A DNA stretch of 21,185 nt. Source: SVEL01 sp017381055 (GTDB taxonomy: Bacteria > Bacillota > Clostridia > Lachnospirales > Lachnospiraceae). The notes under the pieces were generated by a model that did not search any database, had not been told where the DNA came from, and worked only from the letters and a program-made list of their open reading frames with translations. Made by a program: the position numbers and the translations under genes. The stretch spans positions 1-21,185 of the forward strand of contig JAXJYC010000065.1 of the NCBI GenBank assembly GCA_036307185.1, read 5' to 3'. Shown piece after piece: positions 1 to 6,452 of the stretch (the stretch's first letter is position 1; each line of letters opens with the position of its first letter).

Positions 1-118
1 GATTACTACACCGAACGGTGTGTTACTTGTTAAGTTGATTGAACCGCCGTGTACGGAACCGTACGCACGGTGGTGTGAGAGGTCGGGAAAATTTATTTAA
101 TTTTCCCTCCTACTCGAT
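1..118 (+). mobile_element. Group II intron, 3' end (domains V and VI)
   Basis: Seen: 44-74 folds as a domain V hairpin. The lower stem ACCGCCGU pairs with ACGGUGGU, there is a two-base bulge, then an upper stem GUACG/CGUAC closed by a GAAC loop. Domain VI follows at 77-115. GGGAAAATT (85-93) pairs with AATTTTCCC (99-107), and the outer stem GAG-AGG/CCT-CTC leaves A112 bulged as the expected branch point. The end CTCGAT puts the 3' splice site after about 118, seven bases counted from A112, with the usual A-pyrimidine ending. The intron-encoded reverse transcriptase and the 5' half lie outside the window. Short open frames across 1-118 are not credible proteins. Confidence 0.85.
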
Positions 119-145
119 TGTAAAGGAAGATAGATGTGGTATAAT
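118..145 (+). promoter_or_regulatory. Promoter abutting the intron 3' junction
   Basis: TTGTAA at 118-123 and TATAAT at 140-145 with a 16-bp spacer form a plausible sigma-A promoter upstream of the broken kinase locus. The -35 hexamer starts at the intron/exon junction: its first base is the last intron base and the rest is 3' exon. Whether the promoter predates the intron cannot be told from this side alone. Confidence 0.5.
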
Positions 146-199
146 ATGAATAGGTTTTTAGTAGAAGGTGAGATATAAATATGAAAGGATGGAGATGCA

Positions 200-469
200 A
201 TGATAAATACATATAATGAGTATGTTTCGAAATTGATTCATTCAGTAACACAAAAGTTTGTTGCTGATGAGGCAAAAGCAATACTTATTAAGCATTATAA
301 TTCATTGGATTTAAACCATGAAATTGTAGATAAATGCTTTTCGGATAAAAAGGAAATTAAATATATATATCACGAATTTGATAGCTCTGTTATGGCGGAA
401 GCCTACGAACCATTTTTGTCAGCTATAAAAGATATATTTTATAGCGATTACAATATAACATTAGGATAG
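200..469 (+). pseudogene. N-terminal remnant of a hybrid histidine kinase
   Basis: An 89-codon open frame with a purine-rich ribosome site (AAGGATGGAG, 185-194). The product is soluble and mostly helical, with no membrane segment and no domain I can name. It stops at 467-469, just before a kinase linker that reads in a different frame: the frame of the next piece has its own stop at 462-464 and is then open as DRIEIAK followed by the linker. I infer that this was the sensory N terminus of one kinase, separated from the rest by a frameshift or small deletion near 460-470. It could instead be an unrelated small gene, but the kinase fragment downstream has no ribosome site of its own, which favours a broken gene. 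Confidence 0.5.
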
Positions 470-485
470 AATTGAAATTGCGAAA

Positions 486-1127
486 ATGAATAATAAGCTA
501 CAGGATGCTAATAATAGCTTGTCTGAGCTCGCAGCAAAAGCAGATGCGGCTAATCATGCGAAATCAGACTTTTTAGCTAAAATGTCTCATGAAATTAGAA
601 CTCCTATTAATGCAGTGATAGGCATGAATGAGATGATTTTAAGAGAAGGTAAGGAAACAGAAATTCATAAATATGCATTTGATATAAAGCGATCTGCCAA
701 TACTTTGCTTAGTATTATTAATGAAATATTAGATTCGTCTAAAATTGAATCGGGAAAATTGGAAATTATTCCGGTTGCCTATGATATAAGCAGTCTATTT
801 TATGATATTCATAATATGATTAATTTAAGAGCTCAGAATAAGGGATTAAAATTGATATTTGATATCGACAAAAATATGCCAGCTGGGTTATTTGGTGACG
901 ATATTCGCTTGAGACAGGTTGTAGTGAATTTATTGACTAATGCAGTTAAGTATACACATGAGGGAAAAGCACATATTAATAGTATCAGTACATCTCAATT
1001 TATAATCTTGAATACACCTGTTGATAAGGATACGATTTTAGATAGGATATGTAAGGCTTTGAATGTAACCTGCATAGACAATATAATTGTTGATAATAAG
1101 GCCGGAAAAAAAGTATTTTACTTGTAG
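486..1127 (+). pseudogene. Truncated histidine kinase: HisKA plus start of the ATPase domain, fused to a receiver-regulator fragment
   Basis: Seen: a linker helix, then the HisKA H-box (KMSHEIRTPINAVIGM, His near residue 36) and the N-box start (DDIRLRQVVVNLLTNAVKYT) of an HATPase_c domain. The sequence then jumps near residue 160 to about 50 residues unlike a kinase. The expected D, F and G boxes (DTGIGI, GTGLGL) are absent. The new segment resembles the end of the degenerate first receiver in the regulator at 12862-13623 (LNTPVDKDTILDRICKAL against FKRPIDVKVTAKIV). An in-frame deletion therefore probably joined a kinase gene to a downstream regulator gene. ATP binding and autophosphorylation are not expected. 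The frame ends at 1125-1127, just after a run of seven A (1106-1112). A -1 shift there continues directly into the receiver. No Shine-Dalgarno precedes 486. Confidence 0.8.
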
Positions 1128-1144
1128 ATGACAGCAAAATTCAA

Positions 1145-1483
1145 TTGCGAGCATTGAATGAGATGCTAAAAGAAAAATACGAAGTGAGAGTGGCTACATC
1201 AGGTATGCAAGCGTTAACATTGATTGGAAAGAAAAAAACAGATTTGATTTTTTTAGACTATGAGATGCCTATTTGTGATGGGAAAATGACTTTGGAAATG
1301 ATAAGGGAGTTAGATGAATCAAAGGACATACCAGTAGTGTTTTTGACTGGAGTGAGTGATAAGGAGCATATTGCAGCAGTGTTGGATTTAAAACCTGAAG
1401 GTTATCTGTTAAAACCTGCAAACTCTGATGTGATATACAAGACCATAGAAAAAGTATTTGGAGAAATAAATAATGATATATAA
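1145..1483 (+). pseudogene. Response-regulator receiver domain, 5' part out of frame with the kinase fragment
   Basis: The receiver frame is open from 1112 as SILLVDDSKIQLRAL, so the true domain begins upstream of the first ATG at 1145. Seen: the acidic pair DD near 1130, the phosphoacceptor Asp in FLDYEMP, the Thr in FLTG, and the Lys in YLLKP. All key receiver residues are therefore intact. It is closely similar to the second receiver of 12862-13623 (shared DYEMP, DG, LKPEGYLLK). It has no ribosome site and no start of its own that includes the first beta strand. It is read either as a fusion through a -1 shift at the A7 run or not at all. Its end overlaps the start of the methyltransferase gene by 11 bases. 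Confidence 0.7.
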
Positions 1484-2069
1484 CGAAAATATGTGGGATA
1501 AGCTATTGAAAATAAAGACAACTGGTCGAGATGCATCAAATTCTGATCAGTATAGCTACCCATATGAGCCTACATCGTATAGAGTGCTAGAACGTTTAGC
1601 TAATAGTGGTTTAATTAGCAAAAAAGATGTAGTTTTAGATTATGGTTGTGGTAAAGGAAGAGTGGATTTTTTTCTTGCTTATCAAACGAAAGCAACTTCT
1701 ATAGGGATTGAATATGATGAGCGTATTTATTATGTAGCAATCGAAAATAGGAAAACAGCTGTTTCAAAATCAAAGGCAGGATTCGTATTAGGTAGGGCAG
1801 AAGAGTTTGTAGTTCCCGTAGAGGTAAATAGATTTTATTTCTTTAATCCTTTTTCGGTGGAGATACTTCGTAAGGTAATGGCAAGAATCATGGATTCCTA
1901 TTATGAGAAACCAAGGGAAATGTATCTATTCTTCTATTATCCATCCGAAGAGTATATATCATATCTTATGACAGTGGATGAGTTGGAGTTTTATGATGAG
2001 ATATCTTGTGACGATTTGTTTGAAGGGAACGATTCCCGTGAGCGTATAATGATATTTTCTGTGCAGTAA
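1473..2069 (+). CDS. Class I SAM-dependent methyltransferase
   Basis: A 198-residue soluble protein. Residues 53-63 (VLDYGCGKGRV) are the glycine-rich motif I that binds S-adenosylmethionine. An acidic residue ends strand 2 in GIEYDE, as expected for ribose contact. A later FFNPF motif sits where motif IV (often N/D-P-P/F) places the substrate. The substrate cannot be deduced: FFNPF occurs in several small Firmicute methyltransferases of unknown target. The start overlaps the end of the broken receiver by 11 bases, so it was once translationally coupled to that two-component gene and still needs the promoter near 118-145 or an unseen one. GGAG at 1458-1461 can serve as ribosome site. A strong terminator follows directly. 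Confidence 0.75.
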   Translation: MIYNENMWDKLLKIKTTGRDASNSDQYSYPYEPTSYRVLERLANSGLISKKDVVLDYGCGKGRVDFFLAYQTKATSIGIEYDERIYYVAIENRKTAVSKSKAGFVLGRAEEFVVPVEVNRFYFFNPFSVEILRKVMARIMDSYYEKPREMYLFFYYPSEEYISYLMTVDELEFYDEISCDDLFEGNDSRERIMIFSVQ

Positions 2070-2079
2070 AAAAATTTGT

Positions 2080-2114
2080 ACTCAGTTAGAATAAAAGTTC
2101 TAGCTGAGTTTTTT
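2080..2114 (+). terminator. Rho-independent terminator after the methyltransferase
   Basis: ACTCAGTTAGAA (2080-2091) pairs with TTCTAGCTGAGT (2098-2109) as 12 pairs including one G-U, with a 6-base loop, followed by six T. It isolates the broken kinase/methyltransferase unit from the next promoter, whose -35 box begins two bases later. Confidence 0.9.
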
Positions 2115-2115
2115 C

Positions 2116-2162
2116 TTGACAATAAATAGGTAATATATTACTTTTAAAAGGTAATATATTAC
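2116..2162 (+). promoter_or_regulatory. Promoter with two identical palindromic operators
   Basis: TTGACA at 2116-2121 with a weak -10 (TACTTT, 2139-2144, 17-bp spacer). The perfect 12-bp palindrome GTAATATATTAC occurs twice, at 2130-2141 and 2151-2162, with centres 21 bp apart (two helical turns). The first copy runs into the -10 and the second covers the likely transcription start. This is the geometry of a repressor site. The operon downstream encodes a MarR protein as its third gene, so autorepression is the simplest reading (inference). Confidence 0.75.
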
Positions 2163-2198
2163 ATAAATGTGTATTGGAAAGAGAAATAGGTAAAGGCT

Positions 2199-3065
2199 AT
2201 GAAGAAGAGGAGTAATAAGAAAATGGTAGTAGTGGGCGTTATATTGGTTATATTAGGTTTGTTATTAGTATATTGGAATATTTCATATTCCCCTTATAAA
2301 AGCAAATTTGATAAGGAAATGAAAAAACGTGCAGAAAATGTCCAAAAAGTGGAAAAATGGTGTACGAGGGAAGAAATAGAAAAGTTACCAGAACCTTTGC
2401 AAAGATATTGTGACTATATTGGTCTAGAAGGATTTAGAAAATATCAGGTTGCCAGAATATATTTTAAGAATACGGATTTTGTTTTTGACAGAAATAGCGG
2501 GAAAATGTTGGATATGGATTATGATTTATGGCATTTTTATGATGACTGGTTTAGATCAGCATATTGTCAATCATCTATGTTTGGAGTGCCTTTTGAAGGA
2601 ATGGATTATTGTACAGAGAATCTTGAAGGTGGTATGAAAGGTATTCTTGGTAAAATGATTCAAATATTTGATGAATGTACAAAGCAAGGATATAAGGCAG
2701 GGATAATTACATTATTTGCAGAAGCGCTTACATTGAATCCGGCTATATTGTTTTCAGAATATGTAACTTATGAAACCGTAGATGATAATACAGTAAATGT
2801 TGAAATAACATATAATGGTATAACAGGTTGTGGAACAATATATCTCAATGATGAAGGAGCTATCACTTCGTTCTATAGTGACGAAAGGCAAGTTGAAAAA
2901 ATAGATGGAGTAGATACGGCGATAGGTTGGAGATGTGAATATGAAAATTATAAGGAACAAAATGGAATATTGCAGGCAAAAACGGTACGAAGTGTAAAAG
3001 TGTTTCCAGATAAGGAAGTTGTTTATTTTAGCTCAGATAATTTTGAAATTAAATATATTAAATAG
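2199..3065 (+). CDS. DUF6544-like membrane-anchored protein
   Basis: A 288-residue protein with a lysine/arginine-rich start and one membrane segment at about residues 9-28, so the bulk is probably outside the membrane. The LPEPLQRYCDYIG motif (about residues 63-75) followed by a beta-rich body ending in F-PDKEVVYF matches my recollection of the DUF6544 family, whose biochemical role is unknown. It is the first gene behind the palindromic operators and is followed at 42 bp by a flavodoxin and then a MarR regulator. The trio suggests a small inducible stress or redox module. Several cysteines are present, but no catalytic motif is visible. The ribosome site is weak (AGG about 8 bases upstream). 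Confidence 0.65.
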   Translation: MKKRSNKKMVVVGVILVILGLLLVYWNISYSPYKSKFDKEMKKRAENVQKVEKWCTREEIEKLPEPLQRYCDYIGLEGFRKYQVARIYFKNTDFVFDRNSGKMLDMDYDLWHFYDDWFRSAYCQSSMFGVPFEGMDYCTENLEGGMKGILGKMIQIFDECTKQGYKAGIITLFAEALTLNPAILFSEYVTYETVDDNTVNVEITYNGITGCGTIYLNDEGAITSFYSDERQVEKIDGVDTAIGWRCEYENYKEQNGILQAKTVRSVKVFPDKEVVYFSSDNFEIKYIK

Positions 3066-3107
3066 TCATTTAATGATATAACGGATTGTGAATAGGAGGA
3101 GAAATCT

Positions 3108-3605
3108 ATGAAAAGAATAGTAGTATATAAGAGTAGCACAGGTTTTACAGCAAAATATGCAAATTGGATTGCTGAAGAGTTGGGCTGTGAAGCAATTGAA
3201 TTAAATAAGATTAAGAAATGTGATCTTGTAAAATATGATGAGATTATTTATGGTGGCTGGCTTATGGCAAATATGGTATGTGGCTACAATAAAATAAATG
3301 AAATGAATTTGAAAAAAGTTATAGTATTTGGTGTTGGAATGACAGTTCCTAATGATGAAGTAGTTGCTAAATTAGCAGAACAAAATAAAATTAATAAAGA
3401 TAATTTCTTCTATTTTGAGGGTGGATATAATCCAAAGAAGGTAGGCTTTTTTAAGAAAATGATGATGAATATGATCAAGAAGTCTATTGAAAAGAAAGAA
3501 GAAAAAACAGCAGAAGATTTACATATGCTAGAAACATTTAAGGGTGCTGATAATACAAATAGGGAAGCAATTAAACCTCTAATTGACCGTATATTAGAAG
3601 TATAG
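3108..3605 (+). CDS. Flavodoxin-domain protein
   Basis: A 165-residue soluble protein. The N-terminal strand and phosphate loop YKSSTGFTAKYA (residues 7-18) carry the S-x-T-G-x-T pattern that binds the FMN phosphate. YGGWLMANMVCGY lies where flavodoxins place the flavin-facing loop. The C-terminal 50 residues are very Lys/Glu-rich and helical, which is not typical of an electron-carrier flavodoxin. It may belong with the HemG-like or unclassified flavodoxin-domain proteins. A strong AGGAGGAG ribosome site precedes ATG 3108. It lies between the DUF6544 protein and the MarR regulator and should share their transcript and control. Confidence 0.8.
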   Translation: MKRIVVYKSSTGFTAKYANWIAEELGCEAIELNKIKKCDLVKYDEIIYGGWLMANMVCGYNKINEMNLKKVIVFGVGMTVPNDEVVAKLAEQNKINKDNFFYFEGGYNPKKVGFFKKMMMNMIKKSIEKKEEKTAEDLHMLETFKGADNTNREAIKPLIDRILEV

Positions 3606-3634
3606 TTAGGCAGTAGCTATATATGGAGGAGTAC

Positions 3635-4105
3635 ATGAATTTAAATGATGTAATAACTAGTGACAATGTGGATTTTACAGGTATAGAGTCACCATATTTT
3701 TTAATAGGCTTAATAAGTGCATTTGAAAATCGTTTCCAAGCAATGGCTGATAAGAGTATGAAAGAGATTAGCTGGAAACAGTTTTTTGCGGTTATTTGTA
3801 TTGGTATGTGTAAAGAGAAACCTACATTAAAGGAATTGGCTGAGATTATGGGGAGCTCTCATCAGAATGTAAAGCAAATCCTTATTAAGTTAGAAAAAAA
3901 AGGATTTGTGAGGATAGTAGCTGACGAAAAGGATAAAAGAAAACAACGAATTGAACTGACAGAGTATTGCGAGAACTTTTGTAATAAGAATGATGAAGTA
4001 AGCATTAGTATTATGAATAAAATGTTTGAGGGTGTATCTCTAGAACAAATTCAAACAACTATAGCTACAATTATTCAAATTGAGGGTAATCTTAAGGGGC
4101 TATAA
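3635..4105 (+). CDS. MarR-family transcriptional regulator
   Basis: A 156-residue protein with the MarR winged helix. Seen: helix-turn-helix region PTLKELAEIMGSSHQNVKQILIKLEKKGFV, then the wing with the conserved DEKDKRKQRIELTE, and flanking dimer helices. The start is taken at ATG 3635 because GGAGGA (3625-3630) sits just before it. The in-frame ATG at 3623 has no ribosome site and would place GGAGGA inside the gene. It closes the operon 30 bp after the flavodoxin. MarR proteins bind short palindromes as dimers, and two identical ones lie at the operon promoter, so it is probably the autorepressor. The effector is unknown. No terminator is visible between its stop and the next promoter 11 bp on. 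Confidence 0.85.
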   Translation: MNLNDVITSDNVDFTGIESPYFLIGLISAFENRFQAMADKSMKEISWKQFFAVICIGMCKEKPTLKELAEIMGSSHQNVKQILIKLEKKGFVRIVADEKDKRKQRIELTEYCENFCNKNDEVSISIMNKMFEGVSLEQIQTTIATIIQIEGNLKGL

Positions 4106-4115
4106 TATCGGGTTG

Positions 4116-4144
4116 TTGACAAATATAATATCATATGATAAGTT
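4116..4144 (+). promoter_or_regulatory. Promoter with a palindrome, upstream of the ABC-F leader
   Basis: TTGACA at 4116-4121. At 17 bp spacing the -10 would be TAAGTT (4139-4144), which is weak. The perfect palindrome TATCATATGATA occupies 4129-4140, inside the spacer. The layout (TTGACA, short AT spacer, 12-bp palindrome) mirrors the 2116 promoter, though the palindrome sequence differs. The transcript would start near 4151 and carry a leader of about 240 bases. Confidence 0.5.
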
Positions 4145-4183
4145 TTACATAGTTAATAAAAAAGAAAGAGCACGTAAGTGTAT

Positions 4184-4371
4184 AAGGTGAGGAAATGATA
4201 AATAGATAGTTAAATTTAAACAGAACACATAATTAATTAAGGCCTATAATAATGGGTTTATTTGTGTACGTTTAAATTAGACTATCGCATTATTCATTTC
4301 CTATATTTATTTTTAAGATAAATATAGATTTTTTTGCGAGTCTATTTTGCGTATGCAAGATAGGCTCGTTT
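4184..4371 (+). promoter_or_regulatory. Structured attenuator leader of the ABC-F gene, with a 4-codon upstream ORF
   Basis: Seen: AAGGTG (4184-4189), then ATG at 4195 opening a four-residue frame M-I-N-R and a stop (4195-4209). The same bases form the 5' arm of a very long hairpin: AGGAAATGA (4190-4198) pairs with TCATTTCCT, GATAGT with ACTATC, and AATTTAAAC with GTTTAAATT. The 3' arm ends near 4302 and abuts the terminator at 4301-4335. A second 14-pair hairpin (4337-4350 with 4355-4368, loop GTAT) precedes the ribosome site. ABC-F resistance genes are known for drug-induced, ribosome-mediated attenuation through tiny leader ORFs. A ribosome stalled on M-I-N-R would open the base of the long hairpin. 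The exact switch partners are inferred. Confidence 0.65.
4301..4335 (+). terminator. Intrinsic terminator inside the ABC-F leader
   Basis: CTATATTTAT (4301-4310) pairs perfectly with ATAAATATAG (4318-4327), with a 7-base loop, followed by seven T (4329-4335). It lies 58 bases before the ABC-F start codon, so it must be read through for expression and is probably a conditional terminator. The leader ORF region ATAAATAGATAG (4198-4209) could pair with the terminator 5' arm with a two-base bulge, a possible alternative fold. Confidence 0.75.
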
Positions 4372-4392
4372 AAGTTTAAGGAGGTGATTTGT

Positions 4393-5952
4393 ATGATACA
4401 GATAAATGGACTTACACTAACTCATAAGAAAGATTTAAGAGTTATATTAGAGGATTTTTCTCTTGTATTAAATGATGGAGATAAAGCGGTTATTATTGGA
4501 GAAGAAGGAAATGGAAAATCTTCATTGATGAAGTGGATGTATGATCCGGATTTAGTAGAAAACTATATTGAAGCAGAAGGCCATCGAGCTTTAGGACGAG
4601 AGAAAATAGGATATTTGCCGCAGGAATTACCTGGTGAGCACAAAAGAAAAACTGTATATGAATTTTTTTCGGAGAATGAGTATTTTTGGGACTATTCACC
4701 AAAGGAACTGTGTAGTATGGCTAAAGATTTTGATGTTGAAGCTGAATTTTTTTATAGAGAACAAATAATGTCTAGTCTATCTGGTGGTGAGAAGATAAAA
4801 GCACAATTGATGAAGATATTGATGCAAAATCCAACGGCATTATTTATGGATGAACCATCTAATGATATTGATATTAGTGCGTTAGAATTGCTTGAAAAGA
4901 TAATAAATGATTGGAAGGGAATAGTTCTTTTTATTTCTCATGATGAAACCTTAATAGAAAGAACTGCAAATATGATTATCCATATAGAACAATTACAGAG
5001 GAAGACAAAGGCTAAGTATAATGTGGCTCGATTGTCATATAGAAAATACGTGGAAACTAGATTGCAGCTATTTGAACGTCAAGAGCAACAGGCTAATAAT
5101 GACAGAAGAGAGAAGAAGATTAGAGATGAAAAGTACAGAAAGATAATGCAAAGTGTAGAGCATTCTCTTAACAGCTGCTCAAGGCAAGATCCATTCAAGG
5201 CAAAATGTCTTAAAAGTAAGATGCATACCGTAAAATCTATGGAGAAAAGGTTCGCAAAAGAAGATAATAATATGACTGAGATGCCAGAACAGGAAGAAGC
5301 GATTTTCTTTAAATTAGGTAATAAAGAAGATAGTATTCCATCAGGAAAAGTTGTGTTGGAATATGAATTGGACAAATTACAGGTTTCAAGAGAAACGGAA
5401 GAAGATATGGTCAAAATATTGGCTAGAAATATATTCTTAAGAGTAAGAGGTAGTGAAAAAATATGTATTATTGGAAAAAATGGTGTAGGAAAGACTACCT
5501 TGATTAAGAAAATAGCAAAAGATCTTCTTGAAAGAAAGGATTTGCGTGTAGAGTATATGCCGCAAAATTATGAGGAACTATTGAATCTTGATATGACACC
5601 AGTGGATTTTCTAGATGCTACAGGAGATAAAGAAGAACGCACAAGAATTAGGACTTATTTAGGTTCTCTAAAGTACACAGTAGATGAGATGGAGCATCCT
5701 ATTAGAGAACTTTCTGGAGGGCAGAAAGCAAAGATATTGTTATTAAAGATGAGTCTTTCGGGAGCTAATGTCTTGATATTAGATGAGCCAACAAGAAACT
5801 TTTCACCATTATCTAGCCCTGTGATAAGAGGGATTCTTAGTGAGTTTCCAGGAGCAATTATTAGTATATCTCATGATAGAAAATATATTGATGAGGTCTG
5901 CGATAAGGTATATGAATTAACAAGTGAAGGTCTGCATATTTTGGCAGAGTAA
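4393..5952 (+). CDS. ABC-F subfamily ATPase, probable ribosome-protection protein
   Basis: A 519-residue soluble protein with two ABC cassettes and no membrane segments, as in ABC-F factors that enter the ribosomal E site. Cassette 1: Walker A GEEGNGKSS (36-44), signature LSGGE (129-133), Walker B with D153-E154. Cassette 2: Walker A GKNGVGKTT (361-369), signature LSGGQ (440-444), Walker B with D464-E465. A charged coiled-coil linker of roughly 90 residues (about 195-285) corresponds to the antibiotic-resistance domain. The post-Walker-B segment reads LDEPTRNFSPLS rather than the common EPTNHLD, marking a divergent subgroup. The start is ATG 4393, eight bases after AAGGAGG. GTG 4384 lies within that site. 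The attenuator leader and the neighbouring GNAT and S66 genes support a role in antibiotic resistance. The drug class cannot be predicted. Confidence 0.85.
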   Translation: MIQINGLTLTHKKDLRVILEDFSLVLNDGDKAVIIGEEGNGKSSLMKWMYDPDLVENYIEAEGHRALGREKIGYLPQELPGEHKRKTVYEFFSENEYFWDYSPKELCSMAKDFDVEAEFFYREQIMSSLSGGEKIKAQLMKILMQNPTALFMDEPSNDIDISALELLEKIINDWKGIVLFISHDETLIERTANMIIHIEQLQRKTKAKYNVARLSYRKYVETRLQLFERQEQQANNDRREKKIRDEKYRKIMQSVEHSLNSCSRQDPFKAKCLKSKMHTVKSMEKRFAKEDNNMTEMPEQEEAIFFKLGNKEDSIPSGKVVLEYELDKLQVSRETEEDMVKILARNIFLRVRGSEKICIIGKNGVGKTTLIKKIAKDLLERKDLRVEYMPQNYEELLNLDMTPVDFLDATGDKEERTRIRTYLGSLKYTVDEMEHPIRELSGGQKAKILLLKMSLSGANVLILDEPTRNFSPLSSPVIRGILSEFPGAIISISHDRKYIDEVCDKVYELTSEGLHILAE

Positions 5953-5976
5953 AAAGAAAAATGGAGGATTTATATT

Positions 5977-6429
5977 ATGAGTGATTATAGATATATAACA
6001 TTAAGAGAAGAAGCAACAATTAAAGATAAGGCAGCAGAATGGTTCAACAGCAAGTGGGGCGTACCAAAGGAAGCATACTTAGAGTGCATGAATGAATACT
6101 TGAGCGGAGAGACAGAGTACGGATGGTATTTATGCCTTGATGGAGAAAAGATTGTAGCTGGAATGGGAGTGATAGAAAATGACTTTCATGATAGAAAAGA
6201 CCTTTCGCCAAATGTATGTGCTGTATATACAGAGGAAGATTATCGTGACAAAGGTATTGCAGGAAATCTTTTGAATATGGTGGTGGACGATATGAAAGAT
6301 AAAGGAATAACACCAATATATTTAGTGACAGATCATACTGGCTTCTATGAGCGATATGGTTGGGAATTCTTATGTATGGTACAAGGTGATGGTGAGGAAG
6401 ATATGACTAGAATGTATATACATAGGTAG
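5977..6429 (+). CDS. GNAT-family N-acetyltransferase
   Basis: A 150-residue single-domain GNAT protein. YRDKGIAG (residues 89-96) is the R/Q-x-x-G-x-G/A pyrophosphate loop that binds acetyl-CoA. FYERYGWEFL near the C terminus is the conserved beta6-beta7 turn of the family. NVCAVYTEEDYR is the beta4 strand before the loop. Spacing is 24 bp from the ABC-F stop and 23 bp to the S66 gene, each with its own ribosome site, so the three are one operon. The acceptor is unknown. Given the company it keeps, modification of an antibiotic or of a toxic aminoacyl or peptidyl compound is a reasonable inference, but a general metabolite substrate cannot be excluded. Confidence 0.85.
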   Translation: MSDYRYITLREEATIKDKAAEWFNSKWGVPKEAYLECMNEYLSGETEYGWYLCLDGEKIVAGMGVIENDFHDRKDLSPNVCAVYTEEDYRDKGIAGNLLNMVVDDMKDKGITPIYLVTDHTGFYERYGWEFLCMVQGDGEEDMTRMYIHR

Positions 6430-6452
6430 AAAAGGAAAAAAGAGGTATAAGT

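Noticed and set aside
93..281. Minus-strand open frame across the intron end and the promoter
   Set aside because: It crosses the group II intron domain VI and the 118-145 promoter, has low-complexity hydrophobic content and no ribosome site. It is a chance frame.
2130..2162. The repeated GTAATATATTAC as a start of a CRISPR or other repeat array
   Set aside because: There are only two copies with a 9-bp gap, each a palindrome at a promoter. An operator pair explains them.
2449..2637. Open frame inside the DUF6544 gene
   Set aside because: It is an alternate frame of a real gene with no ribosome site and an improbable composition.
3623..3634. Upstream ATG for the MarR gene
   Set aside because: GGAGGA, the evident ribosome site, would lie inside the gene. 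ATG 3635 fits it.
4384..4392. GTG start for the ABC-F gene, three codons upstream
   Set aside because: It overlaps the AAGGAGG ribosome site that is correctly spaced for ATG 4393.
5079..5414. Minus-strand open frame inside the ABC-F linker
   Set aside because: It is a Ser/Leu-rich shadow of the charged coiled-coil coding sequence, with no promoter or ribosome site.
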